Source: Ligustrum vulgare (taxonomy: Eukaryota; Streptophyta; Magnoliopsida; Lamiales; Oleaceae). Taken from it: DNA of 64,000 nt. The position numbers and the translations under genes were made by a program. How positions within the stretch are numbered: position 1 is the first letter of the stretch; every line of letters starts with the position of its first letter. The notes beneath the pieces were generated by a model, which was not told where the DNA came from, searched no databases, and worked only from the letters and a program-made list of their open reading frames with translations. Of the stretch, positions 11,008 to 22,240 are shown piece by piece. Location: contig OY743179.1 of the NCBI GenBank assembly GCA_963555705.1, positions 24,430,192 to 24,494,191 of the forward strand, in the 5' to 3' direction.

Positions 11008-11240
11008 TTATTGAAACCTAAGGATGAAGAATTTACTATTTTTTAAAAATTTATAAGGTTGAAGTTGAAAATCAATTAGGAAGAAAATTAAATATTCTAA
11101 GAAGTGATAGGAAAGGAGAATATTTCTCTATTGAATTCAACGTGTTTTGTGAATAATACGGAATTATACACCAAAATTCCGCACCACAAACACCTCAACA
11201 AAATGGATTAGCAAAACGAAAGAATAAAATATTTTTAAAA
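11008..11240 (+). pseudogene. Copia integrase core continuation (element 2)
   Basis: Directly after the ATTAC duplication the copia frame resumes as YLLKPKDEEFTIF, then SDRKGEYFSIEFN (shifted), where the glutamate region follows the second catalytic Asp. It ends with TPQQNGLAKRKNKIF, the usual TPQQNGVAER block of copia integrases. It breaks at the Mutator-like element and continues at 12520. Confidence 0.8.
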
Positions 11241-12067
11241 GAGGGTTAATTTTTCAAAATGTCACTCAAGTTTCAGTAAAATTTCAAATATACCACTAAA
11301 GTTCTATTATTATACAAATTGTCACTCATGTTTCAATTGGATATTCAAAATGCCACTTTGTTAACATTCTTATCCAAAAATTGACGCAAACAGTCCATAA
11401 TGTTTGGAAAAATCGTTTAAATGGTCCTTAACCTTTTATTTTGATGTAAAAGCTCTTAATTTTTATTCTAAATTAACAAATGTTGTCTTTTTTTTATTTA
11501 AATGATCAATATATTCTTAATTTAAATAGAAAAAAATTACAATTGAGTAATAACTTTTGTAAAACTACAATTGGGCATTTTCATAAAAAAAATTTATATT
11601 TAATTAACTAAAATTAGTAGATTAATTTTTTTCTCAATAGAATTTTATTGATCAAACGTATAATATATGTTTATATCCATTGGACTAATAAAATCTTAAT
11701 TAAAAATAAATAAAATAAATAACCCGCTAATTTTAGCTAATTAAATATAAAAAAATAAAATAAATAACACACTAATATCTATTGTCTAACCTAAGAATTA
11801 TTATGAACTAAATTACATTAATATTTATTTGGAATAGGTTTTTTAAAATTATTTCCCCAACATTCGTTTCCGAACACACATTTTAAAGGCATTCATAACT
11901 TTTTCCTAATTTTCTAACACACACTACGTTAAAAAAAAAAAAAAAAAAAATTCACTTCATTTTTGAAAATATTTATTCAAGTAAAGAAATAATTTTTTTC
12001 TTTTCAAAAATCTATTTTTTTTTAAAAAAAATCTATTACAAAAAAATATTATTTAATTTATTTCATA

Positions 12068-12101
<34 letters not shown>

Positions 12102-12519
12102 TATCCATTTGATCAATAAAATTCAAATGGGAAACAAAAACAATCTACTACTTTTAGTTAATGCATAAAAACAAAGTTATGAACATACCAATTGTACTTT
12201 TTTGCAAAAAGTTACGTCTTAATTGTAAAATTTTCTATTTAAAATTAAGAATATAATGGTAATTTAAATAAAAAACACTACTTTTGTTAATTTAGACAAA
12301 AAATGTTAAGGTTTTTACATCAAAATAAAAAGTTAAGGACCATTTGAACAATTTTTCCAAACAATAGGACTATTTGCTCCATTTTTTAATAAGAAAGTCA
12401 ACAAAGTGACATTTTGCGTAACCATTTGAAACTTGAGTGACAATTTGTGTAACGATTGTACTTTAGTGGTATATTTAAAATTTTGTTGAAACTTCAATGG
12501 TATTTTGTGAAATTAACAC
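11241..12519. mobile_element. Mutator-like element with about 330-bp terminal inverted repeats
   Basis: Both ends begin with a variant of g-gggttaattt, and the inverted homology extends about 330 bp (roughly 11243-11580 against 12190-12519). It covers several recognisable blocks such as tataccactaaagt, tttggaaaaat and atggtccttaac. Flanks tttttaaaa (left) and attttaaaa (right) look like a 9-bp duplication with one mismatch, as expected for Mutator. The centre is AT-rich with poly-A and TA runs and has no transposase. The copia integrase reading frame is continuous across the insert. Confidence 0.75.
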
Positions 12520-12905
12520 ATTTTAAAAATGATAAATGTCATGTTACTAAATGATGGATTACCTTTTAATTTATGAGGTGAAGCTTAATTTTGTGCTTCA
12601 CATATAGTTAATAGAATACCTATGAAAAAGAGCAAGATTTCTCCATATGAAATATGGAAATGAAGGAATCCAAACATAGATATTTCGAAGTGTAGGAGTG
12701 TTTTGCTTATTACAAGAATATGAATCCAAAAATAATCAAATTAAGTCCTAGAGCCATAAAATGTGATTTTGTGGGATATGTCTTAAATATTAAGGCCTAT
12801 ATGTTATTAAATTTTCAAACAAATGTTATAATAGAATCTAGGGATGTGGAATTTTTTGAGAATAACTTAACAACAAGAAATTCTTATGAAACACAAGTAA
12901 ACATT
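12520..12905 (+). pseudogene. Copia integrase C-terminus and linker (element 2, last part)
   Basis: The frame after the Mutator-like insert reads NVMLLNDGLPFNLWGEALLC, then VNRIPMKKSKISPYEIWK, and after a shift the open stretch at 12720-12905 (SPRAIKCDFVGY, then NVIIESRDVEFFEN). This is the conserved end of copia integrase and the linker to reverse transcriptase. No reverse transcriptase or RNase H follows before the 3' LTR, so that half is deleted. Confidence 0.8.
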
Positions 12906-13504
12906 TAGGGTCGGACTAAACACAAGTGAACATCGAAGATGTAAAAGAGTAAGAAAAGAAAATATTTAGGGTCGGACTAAATGCACTCTAACTTATTTCA
13001 TTTTGTTAGGTGGAAGGAGACAAAGAAATATGTTGTAAAAACAAATAATTCTATAAATGGATAGTCGCGGTGCTATAAATTGAAACCTATCATTAATGAA
13101 CAATTCTAGTTGGAGGCTTGAGTTTATGAAACTCCTAAAGAAATTTAGTACGTGACGTGGTATAAGTATCTATAAATATAACAAAGATAATTTAAGAATT
13201 TCACCTATGTCTGAAGTAGTGCCGCCTCAATAGAGAGTTAAAGCTTCTCTCTTAAAAGTTCAAAGAATAAAATAAGCGCAAGGCTGTAAAAGCGCTAAGC
13301 GAGTTAAGATGAGCTTGAGAATCATTGACATTTGTGTGCGTGTTTTCATCGGTGTAGTCATAAGGAATATCTAGTTCAAAGCTAACACGCGATCGCCTGG
13401 GCAAAACTTTCATCCATTTGGGTTGAAATTAACACCAAGAGATCACTTGGTGTTAGAACCAAGCAATCGCTTGATTGAAGGTTATAGCCGTTATGCTATG
13501 CTTT
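12906..13504. other. Remnant DNA between copia integrase and 3' LTR
   Basis: No gene is seen. A 17-bp word (tttagggtcggactaaa) occurs twice, at 12904 and 12965. Short pieces may be copia RNase H or 3'-untranslated remnants. The left end of the 3' LTR lies near 13505 but is uncertain. Confidence 0.4.
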
Positions 13505-13689
13505 GAAAAAATGGTTTTGGCATATTTTCATGAAAAGTTTCCAACTTTTAATGAATGATTAACTTGATTATGTGGTGGATCACTGGAGATCTATAAATTA
13601 GAGTTAGATCTTCATTCCAAATCACTTGAATTCAATCTATAACTTTTCTTTGATTGAATTAAATCCAATTCTTTTTACAAGTTCAAAAC

Positions 13690-14031
13690 TAGGGATGACA
13701 ACGGGACATGTTCGGGTCGGGTCAACCTGCTCCATGCCCCACCTCATGAAAAATAAATAAATCCAAACCCACCCCGCGACCTGCAAATTTTAGGGCGAGG
13801 CGGGTCGACACTTCTGCCCTGTTTAGTATTTTTTTTTTCATTTTTTTCTTCTTTTTTCTTATAATATTTTGTCAAAATAATTATTTAGGGCAGTTCGGCC
13901 GAAACCTGCCCCGTAAACCACTTTGATGTCTCTATACCGCCTTACAGGTCAGCGGGATGAGTTTTTTTTTGCCCCATTAAGGTCGAGTACCAGTCAAGTT
14001 CGAGGTGGGTCGAGTTTTTTTGCCTTCTCTA
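13690..14031. mobile_element. Non-autonomous hAT-type element in the copia LTR
   Basis: The 342-bp element starts tagggatgacaacggg and ends ttttgccttctcta. It is flanked by an exact 8-bp duplication TTCAAAAC (13682-13689 and 14032-14039), the hAT signature. The interior has several gggtcgggtc- and gcccc-type words and no coding capacity. Confidence 0.85.
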
Positions 14032-14223
14032 TTCAAAACCCCTTCTTGTTTTCTCAAATTCTTGAAGAATCACTTAGTACTTCAAGTTATTCTTTTTAGA
14101 GGCTTGATTAATCCAATAAACTATTTGTTGACAATTCCTTTAAGCGCGATCAAATACCAAGAGGGGGCAAATATCGTTTCAAGACAACATTTCAAACGTG
14201 TTCAGGTCCTGATTCATGTCAGT

Positions 14224-14991
14224 CGCTACAAGAAACTGGAGTGATGGCGACGAAATTTAGAGACGACAAAAAAGTCATTGCTGATACCCACCCTATTTCA
14301 ATAACAAAATTGTCGTCGCAAATACTCCAAGTAATAGTGATGACTCCATATAGTCGTCACTAATACTAGACCTATTGCGATAACTTTTTTTGTTGTCACA
14401 ATAGGCTCACCTATTGGGACGACAGATGAGTCGTACCAACATAATTAGCGACGACTTTTACTAGTCGTCGTAATTGAGTTAAGCTATTGCGACGACTTCT
14501 AGAGTCATTGCAATATTATATAGTATTAATATTAAATTTAATTTTGCTCAAAAAATTTTAATTTGCTTAGATAGATGTTTATAAGATTTTCTAACTAATA
14601 TTTATTAGTTAAAACAAAAACAAACGCAAGAATTCAATTGCTCTAAAGGTTGAGACAACGTCACTTAACCCTTTGATCAAGGGTTCGAATCTCTACATTG
14701 CACATATATCATTTGAATTAAATAAATGCTTGGGTTGGCGGGCCGAGTCGAAATTGGGCCCATGGAGTAAGTCGCAAAATAAATAAATAAAAATTTAATA
14801 AAATATTTTAATTATTAGAGACAATAATGTCGTCGCAATAGCCTCTAAATCAATAGCGACGACACCTCAGCCACGGGTCTAAAACGACGATTATTAGGGA
14901 TGAGTTTGTCGTCTCTATTAAGCAATAGAAATGATTTTTGGTCTTTCAGCGATGACTTTTATCGTCGTTGTTGAGCTATTTTCTTGTAGTG
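14224..14991. mobile_element. Short CACTA element with GACGAC subterminal repeats
   Basis: The left end is mutated to CGCTACAAGAAA; the right end reads TTTCTTGTAGTG. Flanking triplets are agt and tgt, a degraded 3-bp duplication. Many gacgac/gtcgtc words lie near both ends, similar in kind to the element at 57307-58170. It interrupts the copia LTR between gattcatgt and tattcattcac, which are contiguous in the other LTR copy. A tRNA-like B-box phrase near 14690 is not a tRNA gene. Confidence 0.78.
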
Positions 14992-15043
14992 TGTATTCAT
15001 TCACTTTTATTATTCTTGCTTCTACTTCTCTATAATTGCCCAA

Positions 15044-15489
15044 TACTTACTCTAAAAGTTGTTATAACAAGATAAAGCAGAAAATTATACAAATAAATTC
15101 AAAGCAACTTCTTAGTCTCAAAAGTAGTTATTGACTTTTAAATAATTACATTATTGTGTGTAAAAAATTCCATCTCGCCTAAGATGGCACAATATTTAAG
15201 TGAGTTTATTTATTTTTTGAACAGTTTTAACATCCAGACTAGACATAGAAATAATAACAATTGTAAATATTTTCTGATGATCATACAAACAGAAAGAAAA
15301 ATAAATCCCATTCAGCAATTACTATTGTAGTTGTTGCATAGAATCTAGAAAGTTTAAGGAGGAAGGCATCTTGTAGATCAATGAAAACAACCCTTGAACG
15401 ACAACCTTAATTTTCTGACATACAAACATAGGAAGAGAAAAAAATTCTTGTAGGAAGAGGCTGCAGATTGTCTTTCCTTTTCAAACATA
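15044..15489. other. Intergenic DNA between copia and kinase gene
   Basis: AT-rich sequence with no coding motif, terminal repeat or RNA gene that I can see. Confidence 0.4.
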
Positions 15490-15742
15490 GAGCATGTTTG
15501 GCTAAGTATAATGTTTTACTTATAAGTAAATAAGTAATTTTTGAAATGATTTACATTTCTACCGGTTAAAGTATAAAATAAATAAGTTACTAGCATGGAC
15601 ATAGATTAACGTCAAAATATGCAACTTTTCTTGCATAAAAATATAGAAAAACATAACAGGTCCAACCACTTTCCAAAACAAAAACTTATTTTTAACAATT
15701 TTAAGTAACTTTTTTGTTTTTCAAGGTTAGCCAAACGTGCTC
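15490..15742. mobile_element. MITE upstream of the kinase gene
   Basis: The 253-bp sequence has inverted termini gagcatgtttggctaa and ttagccaaacgtgctc, with TA on both sides (15488-15489 and 15743-15744). It lies about 430 bp upstream of the kinase ATG, where it could affect the promoter. The superfamily is uncertain; the gtttggctaa end fits Tourist- or hAT-like MITEs. Confidence 0.65.
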
Positions 15743-16170
15743 TAACCTCATACCCCACCATATCTCATTCAAAGGTAAGTAAGTACTACCACCTTTTTCC
15801 CTTTCTTGCTTTTTCTTTTTCTTCAAGTGAGAAGTTCAGGTTGGTAGAGGCTGATTATGTTTGAGTATTTCACAAAGCTAACAATTACCCTTGCTTTATA
15901 CGTACTCCTACTGGATTCTTTTACTACTTAATACTATCTTTGTCCGCTAAATACTTTGTACTGTCTCGATTTTCTCCTTGAACCTGATTTGACTTGAGTT
16001 TATTTAGCTATTCTTAAGCAATCACCTGATATTTTTAAAACTTTTAGAATGTGTTTTGAAAATAACTTTTGATATATTCCCATGTGTCTTTTGGGTTTGC
16101 TTTAATGTCTTCAGTTACCAGCTTCACGAGATGTAATTCATAGTTTTTGTAGAAAAAAGAAGCAAAAATC
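15743..16170 (+). promoter_or_regulatory. Promoter/5' UTR region of the PBL28-like gene
   Basis: A pyrimidine-rich tract lies at about 15789-15825, a frequent feature of plant 5' leaders, and ctttatacg near 15895 is the only weak TATA-like site. The transcription start cannot be fixed from sequence, and a 5'-UTR intron is possible. The context before the ATG is aaaaatcatgcc. Confidence 0.35.
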
Positions 16171-19100
16171 ATGCCGTTTGGTTTAGTTTCTGCATGGAAC
16201 AAGCGCCGAAGAAGTAAATCAGAAGATCAGAATAATCTTTGTAAGTTTATTCTTCCTATTCTTTTTCTGAGCTTGTGCTTTAGGTTGGATCAACATAACT
16301 GTGCATGTAATTTTCTGATTTTATTACTGCTCGATAGCGGGGATTTAAAACTGAAATTCTGGCTGTTTAGGGGTATATAAACCTGCAGAATTTTGGCAAA
16401 TCGAATATAGGAATCCACCAGCGAAAAGGCACAATGCATCATCAGTTTACACACTCAAAGAAATGGAGGAGGCAACATGTTCTTTCAGTGATGAGAATCT
16501 GGTCGGAAAAGGAGGGTTTGGTCGAGTTTACAAAGGCACGCTGCGATCTGGAGAGGTGCATTCATTTTAACATTCATAAATTATAACTCCTTAATTACCA
16601 GTTGCATATTGAATTGGACATAACAATCATCGATCTGCTTTACGTTTCAAGGTAGTAGCAATCAAGAAAATGGAGCTGCCGGCATACAAAGAAGCGGAAG
16701 GGGAGCGCGAATTTCGCGTGGAAGTTGATATCTTGAGCAGATTGGATCATCCCAATCTGGTAAACCTAATTGGATATTGTGCAGATGGGAAACACAGATT
16801 TCTTGTTTATGAATATATGCACAAAGGGAACCTACAAGATCACTTAAACGGTTGGTTCATTACCAACTAATTATACGCGTACGTATTAGCTTCTGTTTGG
16901 CCTCCAGTTTTTGAAGACAAAGTTTTTAAAACACTCAATTTCAATCATTCATTTTAATCAAATTCACAATATTTGACTTTTCAAACAATTTTTAACCACA
17001 CAATATTCTTCCAAAAATACTATTCCAAAACCACATTTTCCCCCAAAAACTAGGGGTCAAAAAGGGGCTAAGGCAAATTGGACAGTACTCGACGATATAC
17101 AAGATAAAGCCTCGTTTATTGTATTGTCCAGTCATGTCAAGTAGTGTTGCATGTTTCTCTCTTAATTTTCTTTCGAGTGAGTTTTAGGGATTGGAGAAGT
17201 AAAGATGGATTGGCCTTTGAGGTTAAAAGTTGCTCTTGGAGCAGCAACTGGACTTGCATATCTCCATTCAAGTTCTGCTGTTGGAATTCCTATTGTACAT
17301 AGGGATTTCAAATCGACCAATATTCTACTTGACTCCAACTATGAAGCAAAGGTAAACAATTAACGTTAACAAATTTTAAGGTTAATGTTTTTAGCACGAT
17401 CTACAGTAGGGGTGGGCGTCAGGATTTTCGATTTAGGAATTTTAAGAATCAGAATCGAACCATTCAATTCCATTGAATCACAAGAACTAAACCAGAACCA
17501 AACCATTCGGTTTTAATTCGGTTCTACAATAATAATTATTTTTCGGGGACCTTACCGAGGAGTATTAAGGTCTCGGGAAGTGAGTCAATAACCGAAATAA
17601 ACTTCTGCCGAATATACCAAGATTAAGAATTCCAAAAATCCTCACACCCCGGAGAAAGAATAGGATTTTTTATGAAACAGAAGATATTCATAAACCAAAA
17701 TAAGAAACAAATGGCCTGTAAGATTTTTCGAGCATGACAAGAAGCCATATATATGTATGGTAAACTTGTGGGATGAATCGTGAGTTTTAAATGCATTATT
17801 ATTTATTGTTTTATATTTTTTTTTACATATTTAATTAACTTCATCGTGGTCATTTACAACTTGGATAATTAATAATTTAGTATTATTCTATTTTCATTTA
17901 CTAAGAATTTTAGTCCAAGTGTGAAATTAAAGGTTACAATGAAATAGAGACGTAAAAAATTTCATAAAAAGAACTTGATCATTTTCACTTTACCAAAATA
18001 ATTACAAATTCTTTTGATTTTTAGTTTAAAACAATCAATTAAAATTATCAAGAAAATAAACAAGGATCAAAGACCTGGTTCCAACTTCAATTTTTCGGTT
18101 CTAAAGGCGAAACTAAGAACCGAACCGAGAACCAATCGGTTCCAAAATCGATTTCCTATTTTATTTTTTTAAAAATCATATGGTTCCGATTTTTTCGGTT
18201 CGGTCATTCGGTTTCTATTTTTTTGCCCACCCCTAATCTACAGAAAGGAGAGAACTTGTTTAATACTCCATCCGTCCTATAAAAATAGATATATTTTTAT
18301 TTTGACACATATTAAAAAAGCATAATTAATATATGTTGAAAATATAAATTAACTCACATTTTACCCAATATACCCTTAGGTTGAACAATTGTATAGTTCA
18401 TATTTGTTGATAACAATATATATTAAATAGGAGTGTGTTAGAAAATTAAGACATTAATATAAAATGATCTATAATTTGAGACAAACAAAAATGAAAAATA
18501 AACTTATCTTTGTAGGACGGAGAGAGTAAAATAAGGAAGACTAATAAAAGCACCTCGGGGGTACCGCCCCCTCACATGGAGGGGGTGGAGCCCACTTCTC
18601 GAAAGTGGGCTCCACCACCTCCATGTGAGGGGGCGATCACCTCAAGAGTAAGTCCCGAGGTGATTGTATCATCATCCTAAAATAAGTTAGACTCTGAGTA
18701 GGTAGAGTTTCAAGAAATTAATGTTACAATTTTCTGATTACCAGATATCGGATTTTGGGCTAGCGAAGTTGATGCCAGAAGGCCAGGAGAATTGTGTGAC
18801 CGCTCAAGTGCTTGGTACTTTTGGCTATTTCGACCCAGAATATACTTTGGTAAGGATCTTTCTAATTTGGGTATTTCTCGGATATGAAGGAATTAACTTA
18901 GCCTATGTTTGGTAAAAAATGTTTAGAAATCTTGTTTATAACTTAGCACTATCTCATTCGTTAATTTTTTAAAAAAGTCAACAATTTCGACTAATCAATG
19001 ATTCTCACATATGATTTTTGACTAATTTTCAAAATATGGATCAACGAAATATTAACACGTCGTTATTTGTAAATAATATTTACAAACAACTATATATAAA

Positions 19101-20312
19101 CGATTTACTAAACAAATGCTTAATGGCTTGTCTAAATTTGACTGGACAGTATAAAATGAAATTAAAATAAAAATCTTATTTAATTTACTGGGTACGTCCA
19201 TTGACTTCTAGTACTATGTACCTCAACACACCTTAAAGGAACTTTTCCCTAATTTTAAGCCTATATTCATTATAATTTATAGATAAAAATCAGATTTTTA
19301 ATATATTTTAATAAAAATTGAAGAAATATGTGGTTGAAATTAATTTTTAACTTTAACTTCATATTAATATTAAAACCAAACAGGGGCTAATTCTAATTCA
19401 TCAAATGACAGACAGGAAAACTCACATTACAAAGTGATGTCTATGCATTTGGAGTTGTTCTGCTTGAGCTTTTGACTGGAAGGAGAGCAGTGGACCTGAA
19501 CCAAGGACCAAACGATCAGAACCTAGTTCTACAGGTACTATAAAAATATTCTTGTCCTACAGTATCTGTATGTTTTGCCTCTGTTTGGAACCAAAATAAG
19601 TTTATAAAATACACAATTTACCAAACGAATTTTTAATCACAATATTTTCTCTCTCCAATTTTCAGCAGTCACTAGCAGTTTCAACATTATTTTCATCTCT
19701 CGATCGTCCTTCTTGTTCCATGTGAAAATTAACGATTTGATGACAATGCAAAATAATTGTTATTTTTTCAAACAATCGAGCGCGCATGACGGATTTGAAA
19801 CAACTTTGAAAGTACATTTATCATTCGAATTTTTTTAAAATTTCGTCGACTATTGAACAACTTTGAAACTAAAGTGACTCTTCGAAAAATTCTTCTTTTT
19901 TTCTCTTTTATCCTGTCAAGTACTTCTAGTCCGATATTTCGTATGATGGATTTGTGACGTTAGACAATATTAAATTAAAAAAATATATATATTATTGCAC
20001 AATATCTCTAGTACTGTATACCAAACATGTCATATATGTATATAAGCATTCAACGGATGCACTTGATTATTATAGGTTAGGCACATATTGAACGACAAGA
20101 AGAAATTAAAGAAAGTTATTGATCCCGAAATGAGTCGAGGTTCGTACACGTTGGAGTCAGTAATCATGTTTGCAAACCTTGCATCTCGTTGCGTTCGAGC
20201 AGACAGTCGAGAGAGACCCTCGATGATGGATTGCGTGAGAGAACTCCACCTTATTCGCTACACAAATTCTAAAGGAATGGGGATGGCAATGCATACACTC
20301 AGAATGATCTGA
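16171..20312 (+). CDS. PBL28: PBL28-like receptor-like cytoplasmic kinase (RLCK VII), seven exons
   Basis: Exons: 16171-16240, 16371-16555, 16652-16850, 17188-17351, 18745-18849, 19412-19534, 20076-20312. All introns are GT-AG and the phases join to an open frame of 360 codons plus TGA. The start [17 protein letters not shown] and most of the protein match, from memory, Arabidopsis PBL28 (At1g24030), which is of similar length. Kinase features in order: glycine loop GKGGFG (69-74), VAIK lysine K90, HRD catalytic loop with D191 followed by FKSTN, DFG at 209-211, activation segment [11 protein letters not shown], and [10 protein letters not shown] in subdomain X. All catalytic residues are present and it is an RD kinase. 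There is no Gly2, so no N-myristoylation site. It should phosphorylate Ser/Thr in the cytoplasm, near receptor kinases; the substrate is unknown. The introns, especially intron 4 (1.39 kb), hold transposons. Confidence 0.9.
16889..17067. mobile_element. MITE-like sequence in kinase intron 3
   Basis: The ends ttctgtttggcctccagttt and aaaaactaggggtcaaaaa are imperfect inverted repeats. The interior (cactcaatttcaatcattca, tttgacttttcaaacaattt) recurs in related form at about 34840-34985, 39890-40180 and 40420-40720, so it belongs to a repeated family. Confidence 0.5.
17407..18235. mobile_element. Non-autonomous hAT-type element in kinase intron 4
   Basis: The 829-bp element has ends taggggtgggc and gcccaccccta with an exact 8-bp duplication ATCTACAG (17399-17406 and 18236-18243). 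Subterminal parts are rich in gaaccgaacc/ggttcggtt words. No transposase is present. It accounts for most of the length of intron 4 without disturbing splice sites. Confidence 0.88.
18266..18526. mobile_element. Stowaway (Tc1/mariner-type) MITE in kinase intron 4
   Basis: The 261-bp element begins ctccatccgtcctat and ends taggacggagagag, flanked by TA on both sides (18264-18265, 18527-18528). These ends and the TA target are the Stowaway signature. Confidence 0.85.
18551..18662. repeat. GC-rich foldback hairpin in kinase intron 4
   Basis: A near-perfect inverted repeat: the left arm contains taccgccccctcacatgg and ggtggagcccactt, a 4-6 base loop (ctcg) follows, and the right arm is its complement down to ccatgtgagggggcg. 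An outer pair, cacctcggg and cccgaggtg, closes the structure. It contrasts strongly with the AT-rich intron. The core gggggtaccgccccctcaca is shared with the hairpin at 47243-47367. Once transcribed in the kinase pre-mRNA it would fold into a stem of about 45 bp. Confidence 0.8.
18897..19119. mobile_element. MITE-like sequence in kinase intron 5
   Basis: The ends tagcctatgtttggtaaa and tttactaaacaaatgctta are imperfect inverted repeats, and the interior is AT-rich. A further one-sided relic with accaaacaggggctaa ends at 19390, just before exon 6. Confidence 0.5.
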
Positions 20313-20561
20313 TTTGGAAGCTTCTTGCATTACCTTAAAAACCTCCAAAATGTAAAAAATTGTTGAAGCTCGAGAAAAGACTAGGTTCATTCGTGGAATT
20401 CCGAGACCTATAGAAAGTTTTATTCCATCTGAATTACTCATTTTCATACAGAGGTTCAAACGGATTTCCTTGGTAATTTAAGTTTACCCTCAGAAATTTT
20501 AAGAGACAAACAAGAAAATATTTTTATGCTGCAATTTGATTGTGTATTGTAATGTTTTGGC

Positions 20562-20575
20562 AATAAAAGAATAAA
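20562..20575 (+). terminator. Poly(A) signals of the kinase gene
   Basis: Two AATAAA hexamers (20562-20567 and 20570-20575) lie about 250 bp after the kinase stop codon, a normal distance for a plant 3' UTR. Confidence 0.65.
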
Positions 20576-20907
20576 ATCTGCGAGTTTTTTGCACGGTGGG
20601 CTTGTAAAATGGATATTACTCAATACCAGTCTCGAACTGATTGAGATATTATTTTATTTTATTTATTTATTTTTTTTTTTTTGGCCCGAATCGAACTTGT
20701 TTCTTCTCTGGCTTCGATAATGAGTAGCGTTTAGCTTCGTAAGTGAAGGTCGTTGATTCAAAATGAATCAATTCCTTTCAATTGGAATTCGAACGTTGAT
20801 ACTAGACAATGCAATCGAGTACATATAAAACTTTAAACTATTCTTTGGACCGATTCTCGATTTTCCCTATTGAGCCGGCCCGTCCGGTCCAGTTTTTTGA
20901 ACATTGG

Positions 20908-22240
20908 TATTTTCACTTGGTGGTGCAGCTGTGTCTTGGAAATCCTTAAAGCAAATTTGCATAAATCGATCAACAAGCATTAGATAAAGTTGGAGAAGAA
21001 GTAGAATGACTTCGTAACTTCTTAGAGGAAATTCCGTGTTGGCCTGAGTTGGTACCTGCAATTAGCATTCACTGCAACAATCAGTCGGCTATTGCAAGGG
21101 CACAAAATTGCATGTATAATGGAAAGTCTAGAAATATACGTCATATACACAATACCATAAAGCAGTTGATCTTAAATGATATTATCTCCATTGATTATGT
21201 GAAATCAAAGGATAATCTCTCTGATCCGCTTACAAAAGGCCTACCAAGAGATCGAGTATATTATCTATCAAAGGGAATGAGATTAAAGCCGAATATGCAT
21301 TAATCTTAATGATGGTAACCCGACCTTGTTGATTGGAGATTTCAAGATCTTGGTTCAATTAGACAACTAAGTTATTAAGACTCAGTTAAGCACTTTACCA
21401 TTCCTCTATAAAAGTGAAGTTTGTAGAATGTAAAAGGTTAACTTGTAATTTTTAATGAATACTCTTAATAGGAGATCACCTATATACGTGTGAAATGGGG
21501 CCGCTTCTATGAGGATTTGGGGCTTAAATTCTCTAGAGCACTTATGAATCACAAGAATTGTTCAGGGCCAAAATGAACACAACTATGATAACCAAAGAAT
21601 TGATAGGAAGGTTATTGTGTGGATACTGTTGTCTTTGTTTACACCAATGGATGAATAGTTCAAGACATTGCGTTTACTGACCAGTCAAATAAACTTGATA
21701 GTATTCCACTAAGGCATGTTCAAAGCCAAAAGCTACTTCTCCAGACGCAATAAACCTTTCGCATGTACTCTCTGTTTGTGTCTACATTGCATTTAGCATA
21801 CTCATGATAATTCTCATTCATGTGGGGGATTTTTGGAAATGTGTGTCTAAATGGGTCAACTTTGACCTCAAATTTAAGTAGGACCCGATGTTCAATTTGT
21901 TCATATGTTCAATTAAACTCTATGTTTCGAGTAGATGAATGTAGAATATTTAATTGTGTAAAACCATTTCATCACGAATGAAAAATTATGGTTGAAAGTT
22001 GGAAATAAAACGAGGGATAAATGGAAAAGAATTGGAAAATTTTTCCAATCCCAAAAAGGTTGTAAAATTGTTTCCCTTCTCTATAATAGAGACACTTCCT
22101 TACTGCTTTTCCTTGTGTATTCATGCATTCATTTCATATTAATACAAAGAGTGCTTCTTGTTTTTGGTTCATTGCCCTTGCAGTCAAAGTGCTTCTTCTA
22201 CAAGCCTGATTGATCGTTGTATATTGGGAGACACTTTACC
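20908..22240 (+). pseudogene. Copia RNase H end and 3' LTR fragment
   Basis: Sequence from 20908 reads FSLGGAAVSWKSLKQICINR, then a frameshifted part, then an open stretch (21049-21303) VPAISIHCNNQSAIARAQ with GKSRNIRHIHNTIKQL and DYVKSKDNLSDPLTKGL. This is the C-terminal part of copia RNase H, with the typical DPLTK motif near the end. A purine-rich tract (gtgggggat, about 21820) precedes a likely LTR start near 21828, and the LTR probably ends near 22240. Upstream polymerase domains are missing. Confidence 0.75.

Larger units (their letters stand above)
13505..15043 (+). repeat. 3' LTR-like copy of copia element 2, split by two insertions
   Basis: It matches 3710-3957 plus 5828-5996 once the inserts at 13690-14031 (hAT type) and 14224-14991 (CACTA) are removed. 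The landmarks agree in the same order (gagatctataaattagagt, cttgaagaatcactta, tatcgttt-aagacaac, gattcatgt, tattcattcactttta). It closes the roughly 11-kb composite copia element. Confidence 0.7.

Noticed and set aside
14645..14720. tRNA-like phrase with a B box (gggttcgaatctc)
   Set aside because: It lies inside a CACTA element, no cloverleaf with acceptor stem can be formed, and a similar phrase occurs in the CACTA element near 57630, so it is part of the repeat.
16171..16380. Single-exon 69-aa protein
   Set aside because: Only the first 23 codons are coding; the rest is intron 1 of the kinase, as shown by the donor at 16241 and the in-phase acceptor at 16370.
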